DNA from: Adiantum capillus-veneris
Taxonomy: Eukaryota; Streptophyta; Polypodiopsida; Polypodiales; Pteridaceae
DNA: 64,000 nucleotides
Direction of reading: 5' to 3'
NCBI GenBank assembly: GCA_014529385.2
Contig: CM043960.1
Location: forward strand, 36,718,781 to 36,782,780
Shown here: in pieces, positions 8,449 through 18,375 of the stretch
Numbering within the stretch: the first letter of the stretch is position 1
Layout of the letters: every line of letters begins with the position of its first letter
Notes under the pieces: model-generated
Told to the model about the DNA's origin: nothing
Database searches by the model: none
What the model saw: only the letters and a program-made list of their open reading frames with translations
Translations under genes and position numbers: made by a program

Positions 8449-11415
8449 TCAATCACCAAGTGAATATACCACTTCACGACGGTGACGATCAGCTGCTTTC
8501 TTTTGCTTTGCCTGAGTCCTTTCTAAGGCCACTTTGACCTTCTTGTACATTTCATCCATGTCCTGAACATACTTATCTGCTTCAAATATCTTGTCCTTTG
8601 TATGCAGTATGGGAGGAACTTTCTTGCCACCTTCAACTATCTCAAAGGGTGCCTTGCCAGTTGATGAATGCACTGTATTATTGTATGCATACTCCACCAA
8701 TGGAAAATAGTGGTCCCACTTTCCTTTATGCTCTGACACATAGCACTTCAGCAGATATAGGACAGTAGAATTGGCCTCTTCTGACTGCCCATCTGTTTGA
8801 GGATGAAATGACAAAGAGAATTTGAGCGTGGTGCCCATATTCTCAAACAAACCTCTCCAGAACAAACTTGTCATGCGTGGATCACGGTCGCTAACAATCG
8901 ACTGTGGCATGCCATGATACTTGAAAATATTGCTCATAAACAAGCGTGCCATCTGATCTGGCTTTATCTTCTTCCTGACAGGAATAAAATGAGCCTGTTT
9001 GCTGAATCTGCAAATAATGGTCCAAATACCATCCTTTCCTATCTGCGTTCTCGGAAGATCAAAGATAAAATCCATAGCAATACTTTCCCATGGTTTATCT
9101 GGAATAGGTAGTGGTTGCAATAACCCTGGTGCCTTTTGCGTGTCAAACTTGACCTTTTGGCATATTAGGCATTCTCGCACAAAGGCATCCACATCTCTTC
9201 TCAATGTAGGCCAGTAGAAGAATGTCTCAACCGCTTTAACTATAGCATCGATACCACGATGCCCTGCATACGGTGGGACATGACTCTCTTCCATAACTTT
9301 GCGTCGCAATGGCTTTGTGACACACAATCTGCCATGCATCATCATGAACCCGTCTTTAAGAAGATAGTGTTCATGACGTTGTCCATCCATTAGCTGCTCA
9401 AAGACCCTTGCAAAATCTTCTTCATTTTCATACTGTTCTCTCATATCATCAAGTTCATGATGATAAGGAATTGACACAGCTGAAATTTGTGGCTTCCTTG
9501 ACAAGGCATCAGCCACAACGTTCTTCTTGCCTTCCACATGCACAATCTGAAAATGGAACATGGACAAGATATTTGCCCATCGCATATGCTTCTCAGATAA
9601 CTTTGTTTGTGTCAAGAAGTATCGCAAGGTCTGATGATCCGTTTGGACAACGAAATCTGCACCTAGCAGGTAGTGTTTCCAACTTAAGAGCGCATGAATC
9701 ACAGCCACTAACTCTTTCTCATAGACCTGCATGGTCATCTCTGGCCCTTGCATCTTTGGCCCTTGCAAAATTCTGCTCTCATAGGCTACTACCCTGCCAT
9801 CTTGCATTAGCACTGCACCAATGCTACTACCGCAGGCATCACACTGGACCACAAATGACTTCCTAAGATCTGGCAACACAATGACTGGATCTGAAGTCAT
9901 CTTTTCCTTTAAGAGATTAAAAGCTGAAATCTCTTTCTGTGTCCATCTAAAGGTGACTGCCTTCTTTTGAAGAGCATGTAAAGGTGAAGCAATCTCATCG
10001 AAATTTCGGATAAATCTTCTGTAATAGGAGCATAGTCCCAAAAAGCTTCGGACATCATGCACCGTCTTCAAATTTGGCCATGACTTGATCGCTTCAACTT
10101 TTGTAGGATCCATTCTGACACCATCCTTTGAGACAATGTGTCCCAGAAAGTGAATCTCTTCCAGAAAAAACTCACTTTTCTTTGCATTGATGAGCAACCT
10201 ATGACTGCGTAGCTCTTTGAACACAATGGCCAAGTGATGCCTATGCTCCTCTTCATTCTTTGAGTAGAGTATCATGTCATCAAAGAATGTACCAACAAAC
10301 TGCTGGTGTGGACGGAAAATTATGTCCATCATCCTATTGAACGTAGCAGGAGCATTAGTGAGACCAAAGGGCATCACTAAAAATTCGTAAAGGCCAAACG
10401 TCGTTCTAAAAGCAATCTTGTGCACATCCTCTGATCTAATGCGGATCTGATGGTACCCACTCTTTAGATCTATCCTGCTAAACATAGCTGCTCCTTCTAA
10501 TTTGTCCATAATATCATCAATTCTAGGTATAGGGAACCTATTCTTGATGGTATTCTTGTTCAGTGCACGGTAGTCGATGCACATACGCCATGAGCCATCC
10601 TTTTTCTGCACCAACAACACTGGAGAACAGAATGGAGATGAACTGGGCTGAATCAGCCCCTTTTCTAACAGCTCCTGTACTTGGCCCATTATCTCTTTCT
10701 GCTGAGCCGCACTAACCCTGTACGGAGGCCTATTTGGTGGGCTACTGCCTGGCACCAAATCTATCGCATGGTCCTCGGGTCTCTCTGGCGGTAATTGAGA
10801 CGGTAATGAATCGGAAAAACAGTCACTATACTGTTGTAAAAACATTGACCTTTCTTTATCTTGCACAGATAAATTTGATTCATCACAATCTGACACTTCA
10901 CGTGCAAAAACCAAGTACGCAGAAAGATGCTTTTTCATTACAGAAGTAATAGCAGAAGCTGATACAGTAGGAATAGACTCCCCTTTAAGCTTTACATCCA
11001 GAATGTGAGTCTTTCCCCTGCTCTGTACAGTGATCTTTTTGTTGTAGGCATCCATGATTCCCTGTACACGAAACAACCAAGGAATACCTAGCAACACATC
11101 ACATCCGTCCTGTGGCATGATGTAAAATTCTTAAGCATCTACATAGGACTGGATATGTAGACGCAACTTTCCAATGATGGGTGTCACAGCCTCTGTATGG
11201 CCACGACATGCCAAACCTGCCTCTGCTGTATACCCTATCTCTTCAGGTCTGATTCTCAACTTTGAAGCCAATTCTGGGGAAATTAAGTTGGCTTTGGCAC
11301 CTGGATCAAAGAAGATAAGCATTGTTTGATCCCTGACCTTTCCCCATGCCCTGCAAAGCTCACTTGCATCTGAATTTGGCTTGTCGCCCACCATATCTGG
11401 CACTAGACCAGCCAT
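8449..11415 (-). pseudogene. Chromovirus protease, reverse transcriptase, RNase H and integrase
   Basis: Same frame as gag. Protease: FFDPGAKANLIS, where DPG replaces the usual D-S/T-G, then a TAA at 11131-11133; the frame then stays open for the 889 codons from 11118 to 8449. Reverse transcriptase: DGSWRMCIDYRALN, FSRIDLKSGYHQI, MPFGLTNAPATF and FFDDM, with both catalytic aspartates kept. RNase H: VVQCDACGSSIGAV, then YEKELVAV and QTDHQTLRYF. Integrase: an HHCC finger ending CLICQ, then the DDE residues in MDFIFDLP, SDRDPRMTS and HPQTDGQSEE. The block closes with the conserved linker RRREVVYSLGD and a TGA (8449-8451). Apart from the stops and the odd protease motif, catalytic residues look intact. 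Confidence 0.92.
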
Positions 11416-13125
11416 GGGCTTCTTTCCTTTCCTGTCTTCCTTGTCATCAGAATCAGCTGGCCTTTTCTTTGTAGGACAGTTGTAAGCAATGTGGCCAGGC
11501 TGCTCACATATAAAGCATTTGTTCTCTGTCCTCAGGACCTTTTTTTGCTCTTCTGACTTACGAGGAAAACGTCTTTTCCATTTCTCTGCTGGTCCTTTTT
11601 CTCATTCAGCCGTAGCTTTATCTTTCCTTGCGTTGGCTGACTCCTAAGTCCCTTTAGGAGCCTCATTGGGAACGTGCTTCTTGGCTGAATTTTTCTTGCC
11701 TGATCCTGCCTTGACGCCATTGTTAAATTCACAATCTTCTCCCTTGAGCAAACCATTGTGAGTGTTTGCTACCTCGATGAGCTGCGTCAAAGTAGTGACT
11801 TTTGTCTTCGTGCAGTATTTTCTCAATGCTTTGGGTAGGCCACAACAGTATTTTTCAATCTGTTCTGTCAATGGCACAAACCTATAGGAAGTTACTGGAA
11901 GTAGAGCTTTCCAAAACTTCCGATTGTAATCATCCAGATTTCTGCAAGTGGCAGCATTTAGCTGGTGCCATTCTGTCATGACATCTGCTTCAAAGTCATC
12001 AGATAACCATGCTGCTGCAAAAATCTGCTGGAAGTAAATCCATGTGGACGGAGCTTGCCCTTGAAGCAATAAAGTTGTCCACCATTGTCCCGCATTCCCT
12101 GTCAAGAAAGTGGTTGCCTTGCGGACCTTTGAAGCCTCTGTAAAGTTTCCCCCTGCATAGGCCTTGTCAAACTGCTGGAGGAATGAGAGAGCCTTCTTCC
12201 TGTCATCAAACCCTGTAAAGGTCGTGAATGACACACCTTTGCCACCTTCTTTGTACGGAGTTGGCCTCTCCATCGGCGTTAAATTGTCATATGGAAGTGA
12301 CTGAAACATGAGAACACTATTAGGGTTTATCTGTGTTCCTTGGCCGTTATTAACTTGACCTGGAAATGCCATATTTGGCTGCTGATTTGTAATTCCAGCC
12401 ACACCAAAATTTGCTTGTGGCATCCCAAATTGGCCCTGAGTGCTCTGAAACCCTGGTTGCATACCCATGACACTGTACATGGGGTTAGGCATCATCGTTT
12501 GAGCACCCCCAAACACTGTTCCTGGCATGTAAAAGTGATTTCCAGGTGCATGACCAACCATGCTCTGGAATACGGATCCACCTCCAAAATAGCCAGGGTG
12601 TACTGAAGGTGGTGGGAAGACCTGTTGCATAGCCTGTAGGTTGCTTCCCTGCCCATTAGAAGCAGCTATAGGCCGTTGAAAGGTGGCAGGCTGAACTGGT
12701 ACAGCTTGAAAGACTGGCATCTCAGCCACCTGTTCTTGCACCTTAGGCATAGGTTGTGGAGACTGCATGTTCTCCGTCAAGTGTACAGGTGTTTCCATTG
12801 ACTATGCGGTATGAATCACCTGTGCTCGAGCCTTAACAGGCTTTTGAATATGATCCAGTGACCCAACTTGCTGAGACGGAAGAGGAGGTTGTAGAAAGGC
12901 TAAAAACCTCGGGTTCTGCATTACTTGTGTGAGCATAGCCACAGCAGTAGCCAACTGGGTCCTGAATATATCATCATCTGTCTGTGGTGGTCTTGAGGAC
13001 TCACCCACTTCATGTGTCTGTTGACCCTGTGAAGAGGAAACCTCTTCAGTCACATCATCTGGTCTGTCAGCCATAATTGCAATTCCCTGTGTCTGGTCTA
13101 TGATCCCCTGTGTCTTCAAGCCCAA
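11416..13125 (-). pseudogene. Chromovirus gag with CCHC zinc knuckle
   Basis: Frame from ATG at 13125. The first part is Gln/Pro/Met-rich and low in structure. The gag core (about 12270-11740) has GGKGVSFTTFTGFDDRKKAL, GNAGQWW and DFEADVMTEWHQL, typical of chromovirus gag. A basic linker and the knuckle CFICEQPGHIAYNC (about 11520-11475) follow, all four metal ligands present. Three in-frame stops interrupt it: TAG at 12802-12804, TAG at 11644-11646 and TGA at 11602-11604. No frameshift is needed from here to the chromodomain, so gag and pol were one polyprotein. Its role is particle assembly and RNA packaging. Confidence 0.85.
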
Positions 13126-13162
13126 AATTGACCAAGGCTCACTTCTATGGGAAAAAGTGATT

Positions 13163-13182
13163 TAATCCCGTCGATGGAACCA
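13163..13182 (-). promoter_or_regulatory. Chromovirus primer binding site
   Basis: Immediately after the 5' LTR the element strand reads TGGTTCCATCGACGGGATT. A TGG start at this place complements the CCA end of a tRNA, and the run extends for about 18 bases to a T-loop-like end. The primer tRNA is not identified; it is not the initiator-Met pattern seen in the copia element. Confidence 0.65.
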
Positions 13183-14658
13183 TGTAACCGGCCTGTTCAA
13201 TCCAAAAAGGGCGGTAGACTTTACTTTAAACCTTGATTTAGCTTTCACCCATTATTAGTCGTCTATTTTACCTGTACTTTCAAGACACAACAAAGGGGAG
13301 AGAGATACAGGCTGCTAGATTGCACCTGTATGAGTAGACGGACACCAGATTGGCCCCTAACTTAGGCGCCCCTTTCGGTATTTCTTTATTGTTCAAAAGA
13401 GGGAATAAACGTTGTGGTTCCCTACAAGCTGCCCCGCACAAACTCGGCTGAATTTCCACTGTTCCAGCCCGATTTCGGCAGCATAACTGTACTAGAACCC
13501 TTCACGGTCAGTATTCCCACGCATTAAATGACTTTCCCGAGGCATATGGGCACTTTGCAAAACCTGGCGAGAATCTGCAGCACGCTGAATTCTCTGTTTT
13601 CAGCCCTGAAAATGCGCCAGATCACCTGTACAGCGGTCCCCTTGCGTCCCCGAACCTCTTGGGGGTATTAGGGTCCGTTTAGGGCCAAAACCCTAAACCT
13701 GCAAAAATACACAGCAGGCTGTAATTTACTGTTTCGGGCTCCGTTTCGCATGCCGGTCGCATCCGTAGCAAGTCCTCGAGCTCCCGCACCTGTAGGGATA
13801 CTTGCCCTATGAATCGGACGAGATTTCTGACGTGAAACCTCTCCGAATTCACTTGTACCTGCGGGGCATTAGCCGCTAGCTAATCCAGTACCTGTGCAAG
13901 AGGCTCTTGCCTCGGCAATCGCGCATCAACCCACACAACTGTACATTGGTCAAATGAAGAGCCCACTAGAGGGGCATAACATACTGCCAAAGAGGAGAGA
14001 GAGGGCAGTGCGTAGCGTGCAGGGCATCACACGTGGCACCGCACTGTGAATAAGAGGGAAAGCAAGCACTCCATAGCTCTTAACCTGTGACAAAAACTGA
14101 AAATGAGGCTCTCCCCCTCCTAAATTCAGCGCCACTTCTTGTTGCATGAGGCAAGTGCACGAGAATGTGCCGCTTGGCACATTTATAAGCATTTTCCCGT
14201 TTCGGGGTTGCCACCTAAAAATCTCCCAACCGGCTGCCCAGTTGACTTCACGGCAGAGCAAGAAAATGTTCCCTTTGTCATTCCAGAGGTAATGACGTCA
14301 ACACATTTTCAGGTCCCAAAATAGCAGTTCCCTAAATTTTAGGAGATGCTGCCATTGTATCTTTCTAGGTCATCCGACCCTCTTTGTACACTGCGGCCAC
14401 ATCCAGAAGTGAAATGTAGCCTCTGTAGCAAAGGATTCCACTTTGGCTAGTCAATGACCCCACTTGGCTAACCATAGTCCTTGTCCAACCTTAGTGCTCT
14501 CTTGCCCTCAGGCCTGGACTCCCTCTGGACAGTTCCACACTAGCTATGCAATGCAGGGCAGTTAGATTTCCCGAGGGGTGTTTCCAAAAAGTGAAAGTAA
14601 ATAGATAATAAGAAAGAAATCAACAAAAAGGATAGATAGTAGTCACACGCTGGTGACA
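13183..14658 (-). repeat. 5' LTR of chromovirus
   Basis: Begins TGTCACCAGCG at 14658 and ends in CA at 13183, directly before the primer binding site. It drives transcription leftward; the TATAAAT string is at 14187-14181. Confidence 0.92.
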
Positions 14659-14663
14659 CCTAC

Positions 14664-15366
14664 TCGCCCTGCTCCCTTCACAGTTACATTGGCCGACCAG
14701 CGGACAGTCTACCCAGTGGGTATAGTGGACAATGTGCCTCTGCAGGTACAAGACTTTACTTTTAACTTGGATTTTGTGGTGGTTCGTCTTCTCCAGGTTG
14801 AGGGCGGATTTTCTTTGCTCATTGGAAGACCATGGCTGCGACACACTAAAGCACTTCATGATTGGGGAAACGACACAATGTGGATACATACTTCTTGCTC
14901 CTCGATGCAACCCATTCTCTTAGAAGGTGGTATGGATCCCGTGGTGCAGCAAGTTTCTTTGTCAATGGAAACCAAACCTGAACAAGAACAGCCTACTACA
15001 CCTGAAGGGTCAGATGAAGATCTGTTGGAGTGGTTAGAGGCTACCAAATCTATGCCTTGTTATGGAGTCTCTATTCACTCTTTGCATGAAGGTACACCCT
15101 CTTCTAATGTTTCCACAGTAACTAAACCCAATGAGCCACTTGAGTCTATGAAGAAGCATAGAAGTAGTAAGAAATCTCGACCACAAGAGTTCACCACCCT
15201 TCAAACATCAGCCTCAAAGATGTCTGCTGCTACGACCAGAACGAAGCTCTGCTCTGGGTCTGGCGAACTCCCTTCACAGAGCCCGGCCTGCTTGACGAAT
15301 TCCTTACTCTTGATAATTATCTTGCTAATGATAGTTCGTTCTGTCCTTGGCCCTTACCTTGCTCAT
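14664..15366 (+). pseudogene. Element 1 retropepsin-like C-terminal region and downstream frame
   Basis: Resumes the frame of 3822-5944 after the chromovirus: RPAPFTVTLADQRTVYPVG, VQDFTFNLDFVVVRL and LLIGRPWLRHTKALHDWGND, the layout of the protease-like region of plant Ty3 elements. It then becomes acidic. Near 15190 the meaningful frame shifts, continuing as ISLKDVCCYDQNEALLWVW and FTEPGLLDEFLTLDNYL up to the C-rich tract. No polymerase domain follows. The minus-strand copy at 18376-19000 has the same block. The role of the last segment is unknown. Confidence 0.75.
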
Positions 15367-15950
15367 CATGGTCTGCTACCTCTTCTCCCTTTCCCAACTC
15401 CCAACTCTACCCACCTCTCTCCCAACTCGAACCTACCCACTCAACCTCACACCCTCGCCCTAGTCCCTCTCCCTCTCCATTGCCCAGCTCTCGCCCTATT
15501 CACCCCACCCCCTCCCTGCCCTCGCCCCTTAAGTCCCCCAGCCCCTTGACTATCCCACTCGCCCTCGCCCCTAGTCCCTAGTCCCTCGCCCCTCACACTC
15601 CCTTCCCCCTCTAGCCCTCGCCCCTAGTCCCTCCCCCTCACCCCTCGCCCTCCCCCTACCCACCCCTCCCTACCCACCCCAGCTTGCCCTCGCCCCTACC
15701 CACCCCTTCTTGCTCTCGCCCCTACCCTCCCCCTACTCGCCCCTACCCTCCCCTACTCGCCCCTACCCTACCCTCCCCACCTCGCTCCTACCCACTACTC
15801 GCCCCTACCCTACCCCCTACTCGCCCCTACCCTCCCCCTCACACTCTCTCACCCCTACCCTCCCCTACTCGCCCCTACCCTACCCTCCCCACCTCGCCCC
15901 TACCTACCCCTTGCCCCTATCTAGCCTTCCCCACCCTTCTCAGACTTAGA
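15367..15950 (+). repeat. C-rich polypyrimidine tract of element 1
   Basis: About 580 bases of CCCTA/CCCCT/CTCGCCC variants with almost no G on this strand. The proline-rich open frames across it are by-products. The related copy on the minus strand has the equivalent tract at about 18030-18375, so it belongs to the element. The complementary G-rich strand has many GGGG runs able in principle to form G-quadruplexes. Confidence 0.8.
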
Positions 15951-16062
15951 AAATTTTCCCCCCAACACCTGCATGATAAGATGGCTCAATGCATTCACTT
16001 GGTTTCCATCCTGTTGCTGTGAAGGCATTTCTAGGCATTTCTGTTCTGCCATCATGATGTAG

Positions 16063-16230
16063 CTACCTAACCCTATTTGCGGTGTTACTCGGGCTTATGG
16101 TCATCCCCACCTGCGAGAAGAGTATTGTTGCAAAAAATGTGGCAAGTTCGTCTGCAAGTGCAAGCATGGACCAAGTCATTTTACTATCACTATGGTTAGG
16201 GCAGATAATGATGCACTAGAATCAAACTGA
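16063..16230 (+). CDS. Short cysteine-rich open frame in element 1 3' region
   Basis: After an in-frame TAG at 16060 the frame runs to TGA at 16228. It encodes about 55 residues with a dense Cys/His cluster: GHPHLREEYCCKKCGKFVC, then CKHGPSH. There is no ATG at its left edge, so it may be an exon-like fragment of a captured gene or a chance frame. I found no equivalent in the minus-strand relative. I do not recognise a family; CxxC plus CxC pairs suggest a small zinc-binding fold. Confidence 0.3.
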   Translation, partial: LPNPICGVTRAYGHPHLREEYCCKKCGKFVCKCKHGPSHFTITMVRADNDALESN

Positions 16231-16367
16231 GCTTATCTCTTTGCTGTAGAACATCATTTTTTAGCAGTGCAGTGTGTTTAAACTCCACTTTTGGGCCTAG
16301 AACCTGCTTCATGAAGGATGTACAGATGCAGTACCTAATGGTTTTCTTTCACAGTTTTTTCAGTATT

Positions 16368-16390
16368 CCTCTCACCGGGACGGTGAGAGG
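16368..16390 (+). promoter_or_regulatory. Perfect 9-bp hairpin upstream of 3' LTR
   Basis: CCTCTCACC, loop GGGAC, GGTGAGAGG, placed 17 bases before the 3' LTR of element 1. The minus-strand relative has a recognisable but imperfect version at about 17735-17758. It may act in RNA processing or plus-strand priming. Confidence 0.5.
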
Positions 16391-16407
16391 TCTTGTGGCG
16401 GGCAACC

Positions 16408-16979
16408 TGTAGCAGGCTACAGTGTCACTTTCACAAGACACTCAGTTAGTACAGTTGGTCTGGTGTGAACCGTCGGGGTCTGGTTCACACTGGACGGACT
16501 CTCTTGGGTTGGGCTGGGTAGTGACACGTGGCAGGATACGGACGGTGGTCTAGTGGACATCGTGGCCACGTCACCACCACCACTCACTTTGGAGATTGGC
16601 TTAGGTGGCTGACATTTATGGGCCGTTGGGTCATTATCATCATCTGCTTCACAGGATTATCTTGTACGTAGTCGTCTAGAGCGAGTCTTACACAGAGCAC
16701 CGCTTCACCATCCCTGCACATTTGAGCCTCGACACCCCCATTTGTACCTGTGAGTCTTGGGCTGGAGCTGAGTGTGCTGCCATGCCAGAGTCTATACATG
16801 GTTCTTTGAGCTAGTCGAGGCCACATGTTCTAGTCCACTGTTGTGTCTCTGTTGTTTTCCATTATTTCTGTGTTTCATTCTGTTTGAGAGAGTTTCCATT
16901 TGTTTGAGTGAGATTGTCACGCACATTGCACTGAGGGGAACCCACACTATAGAGAGCACGACACGTTATCCGCGCTACA
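16408..16979 (+). repeat. 3' LTR of gag-only element 1
   Basis: Pairs with 2821-3392 and has the same length. It is followed at 16980 by the TTGGC target duplication. Differences from the 5' copy are scattered single-base changes. Confidence 0.92.
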
Positions 16980-17047
16980 TTGGCCTCTTTTGCCTTCAAT
17001 TTAGGACATTGCTTAATCGTGTGATCATTAGCCCTACAATAATGGCA
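16980..17047 (-). pseudogene. Ty1/copia-like gag remnant, upstream half
   Basis: Minus strand encodes CHYCRANDHTIKQCPKLKAK, with the CCHC ligands, up to the point where element 1 inserted (TTGGC). It continues at 2815-2740. The right edge is cut by the LINE tail at 17048. Confidence 0.6.
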
Positions 17048-17144
17048 ACGAGAGAGAGAGAGAGAGAGAGAAATGAAATGAAATGCTATATTAACGTCTT
17101 CAGAAGGCCAAAATGACCTATGAGACCACAGAGTTACAACATGG
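17048..17144 (-). repeat. LINE 3' terminus with hairpin and TC tail
   Basis: Minus strand: GTTGTAACTCTGTGGTCTCATA, hairpin GGTCATTTTGGCC (17118-17106), GAAGACGTTAATATAGC, ATTTC repeats, then a TC tail (17080-17050). Its upstream body stops at 17145, where the LTR of the second gag-only copy begins, so that LTR element landed in this LINE's 3' untranslated region. Confidence 0.75.
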
Positions 17145-17719
17145 TGTAGCGGAGATAATGTGTCGTGCCCTCTGTAGTGGGTGCTCCTCAGTGCAATGCG
17201 CGTGATATCTCACTCCACAGAATGAAAACACAAAAGACAAAGAACAACAGAGCAACTATAGTACGACTCAGCAGAGGAACAACACGAACATCGACAAACT
17301 CAAAGAAATCGATATAGACTCTGGCATGGCAGCACACTCAGCTCCTGCCGAGATCTCATAGGTACAGTGGGGGTGTCGAGGCTCAACTGTGCACGGATGG
17401 TGCAGACATGTTGTGTACAACTCTAATAACAGACTCTAGATGACTGACCACACCAAAGTAGATGATGATGCGTACGTACGACTGGAACCAACCACTCATA
17501 TGTATCTGCTAAGAGCTACCAACAGCTGGCAAATATCTCAATCCATCTAAGCCTATCTCCTAACTGAGGTGGTGGTGAGCTGTCCACGGGGTCCACTGGA
17601 CCACCATCCGTAACACTTGCCATGTGTCATAGCCCAGGCGAGAGTCCGCCCAGTGTGAACTCAAGTCCAACTGCAACTAACTGCTTGTCCCATGCGAGTG
17701 ACATTGTAGCCCTGCTACA
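17145..17719 (-). repeat. LTR of gag-only copy 2
   Basis: On the element strand it starts TGTAGCAGGGCTACA (17719) and ends CCGCTACA (17145). It is clearly related to but more diverged from the 572-base LTR of element 1, so it marks a different subfamily. Confidence 0.82.
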
Positions 17720-18029
17720 GGTTGCCCGCCACAAAACCACTCGCCGTCCCGGTGAGATGGAACAGTGAAACTAGAGAGAACAATGAAATTACACCGGAAA
17801 AAACGCAGTACACTCTTGACGTCAGAAGATGATGTTTGGAGAAGATGTTGAGTCCCAGGAATTCCTAGGAAGAAGTACCAATGAAGCATTGTCGATATTT
17901 TCAAGATATGATGAAGAAGTAATGACCCCGGCTCAATGAGGTAAGCTGACCAAAAGTAGAAGCAGAAGACGGCCAAGATTAACAAATCCCACAAGGCATC
18001 AGAAGTGGAGGAATTCGCAATTAGTTGCA

Positions 18030-18375
18030 GTTGGCTAGAGGGGAAGGAGTAGGTAGGGTAGGGGTGAGGGGTGAGGGGATAGGGCCGAGAGGGGTCTAGA
18101 GAGGGGCGAGGGGAGGGGGTGGGTAGGGCGGGGGGGTCAGGATAGATAGGGGCGAGGGGGGGCTAGATAGGGGTGAGAGGGGGAGGTAGGGTGGGTAGGG
18201 GCGAGGGGGGGCTAGATAGGGGCGAGAGGGGGAGGGAGGGTGGGTAGGGGCGAGGGGGGAAGGGAGGGGGTGGGTAGGGTCTAGAGGGTGGAGAGGGGCG
18301 AGAGAAAGGAGAGGTGGATAGGGGGTGATTGTGGAGAGGGGCGAGAGAAAGGAGAGGTGGAGAGGGGTTGGGTAG
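18030..18375 (-). repeat. C-rich tract of gag-only copy 2
   Basis: On the plus strand GGGGCGAGAGGGGG-type purine runs; on the element strand pyrimidine-rich, in the same place as the tract at 15367-15950. Confidence 0.75.

Larger units (their letters stand above)
5945..14658 (-). mobile_element. Complete Ty3 chromovirus (chromodomain LTR retrotransposon), degenerate
   Basis: An 8.7-kb element with LTRs of 1477 bases (5945-7421) and 1476 bases (13183-14658) and the target duplication CCTAC (5940-5944 and 14659-14663). Read leftward: 5' LTR, TGG-starting primer site, a single gag-protease-RT-RNase H-integrase-chromodomain frame, polypurine tract, 3' LTR. The chromodomain defines the clade and in relatives guides insertion to marked chromatin. 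About four differences per 190 bases in the first stretch of the two LTRs that I compared by eye suggest a fairly recent insertion, yet five stop codons interrupt the frame. It sits inside the protease-like region of gag-only element 1, which it split between LGLQP and TRPAPF. Confidence 0.93.
2821..16979 (+). mobile_element. Gag-only (TR-GAG-like) Ty3-type LTR retrotransposon, element 1
   Basis: It is bounded by two 572-base LTRs (2821-3392 and 16408-16979) with TG...CA ends and flanked by the 5-bp duplication TTGGC (2816-2820 and 16980-16984), so both ends are defined. Its own content is a leader, a gag with four zinc knuckles, a retropepsin-like region (VDGG motif and GRPWL block), a C-rich tract and a 3' region. 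No reverse transcriptase, RNase H or integrase is visible, so it would depend on a related autonomous element. It is split by the chromovirus at 5945-14658; without that insertion it is about 5.4 kb. A broken relative lies at 17145-21144 on the other strand. Confidence 0.9.

Noticed and set aside
15684-16022. Pro/Tyr/Ser-rich open frames
   Set aside because: They arise from the CCCTA-rich tract of the LTR element; the same happens on the other strand at 18096-18404.
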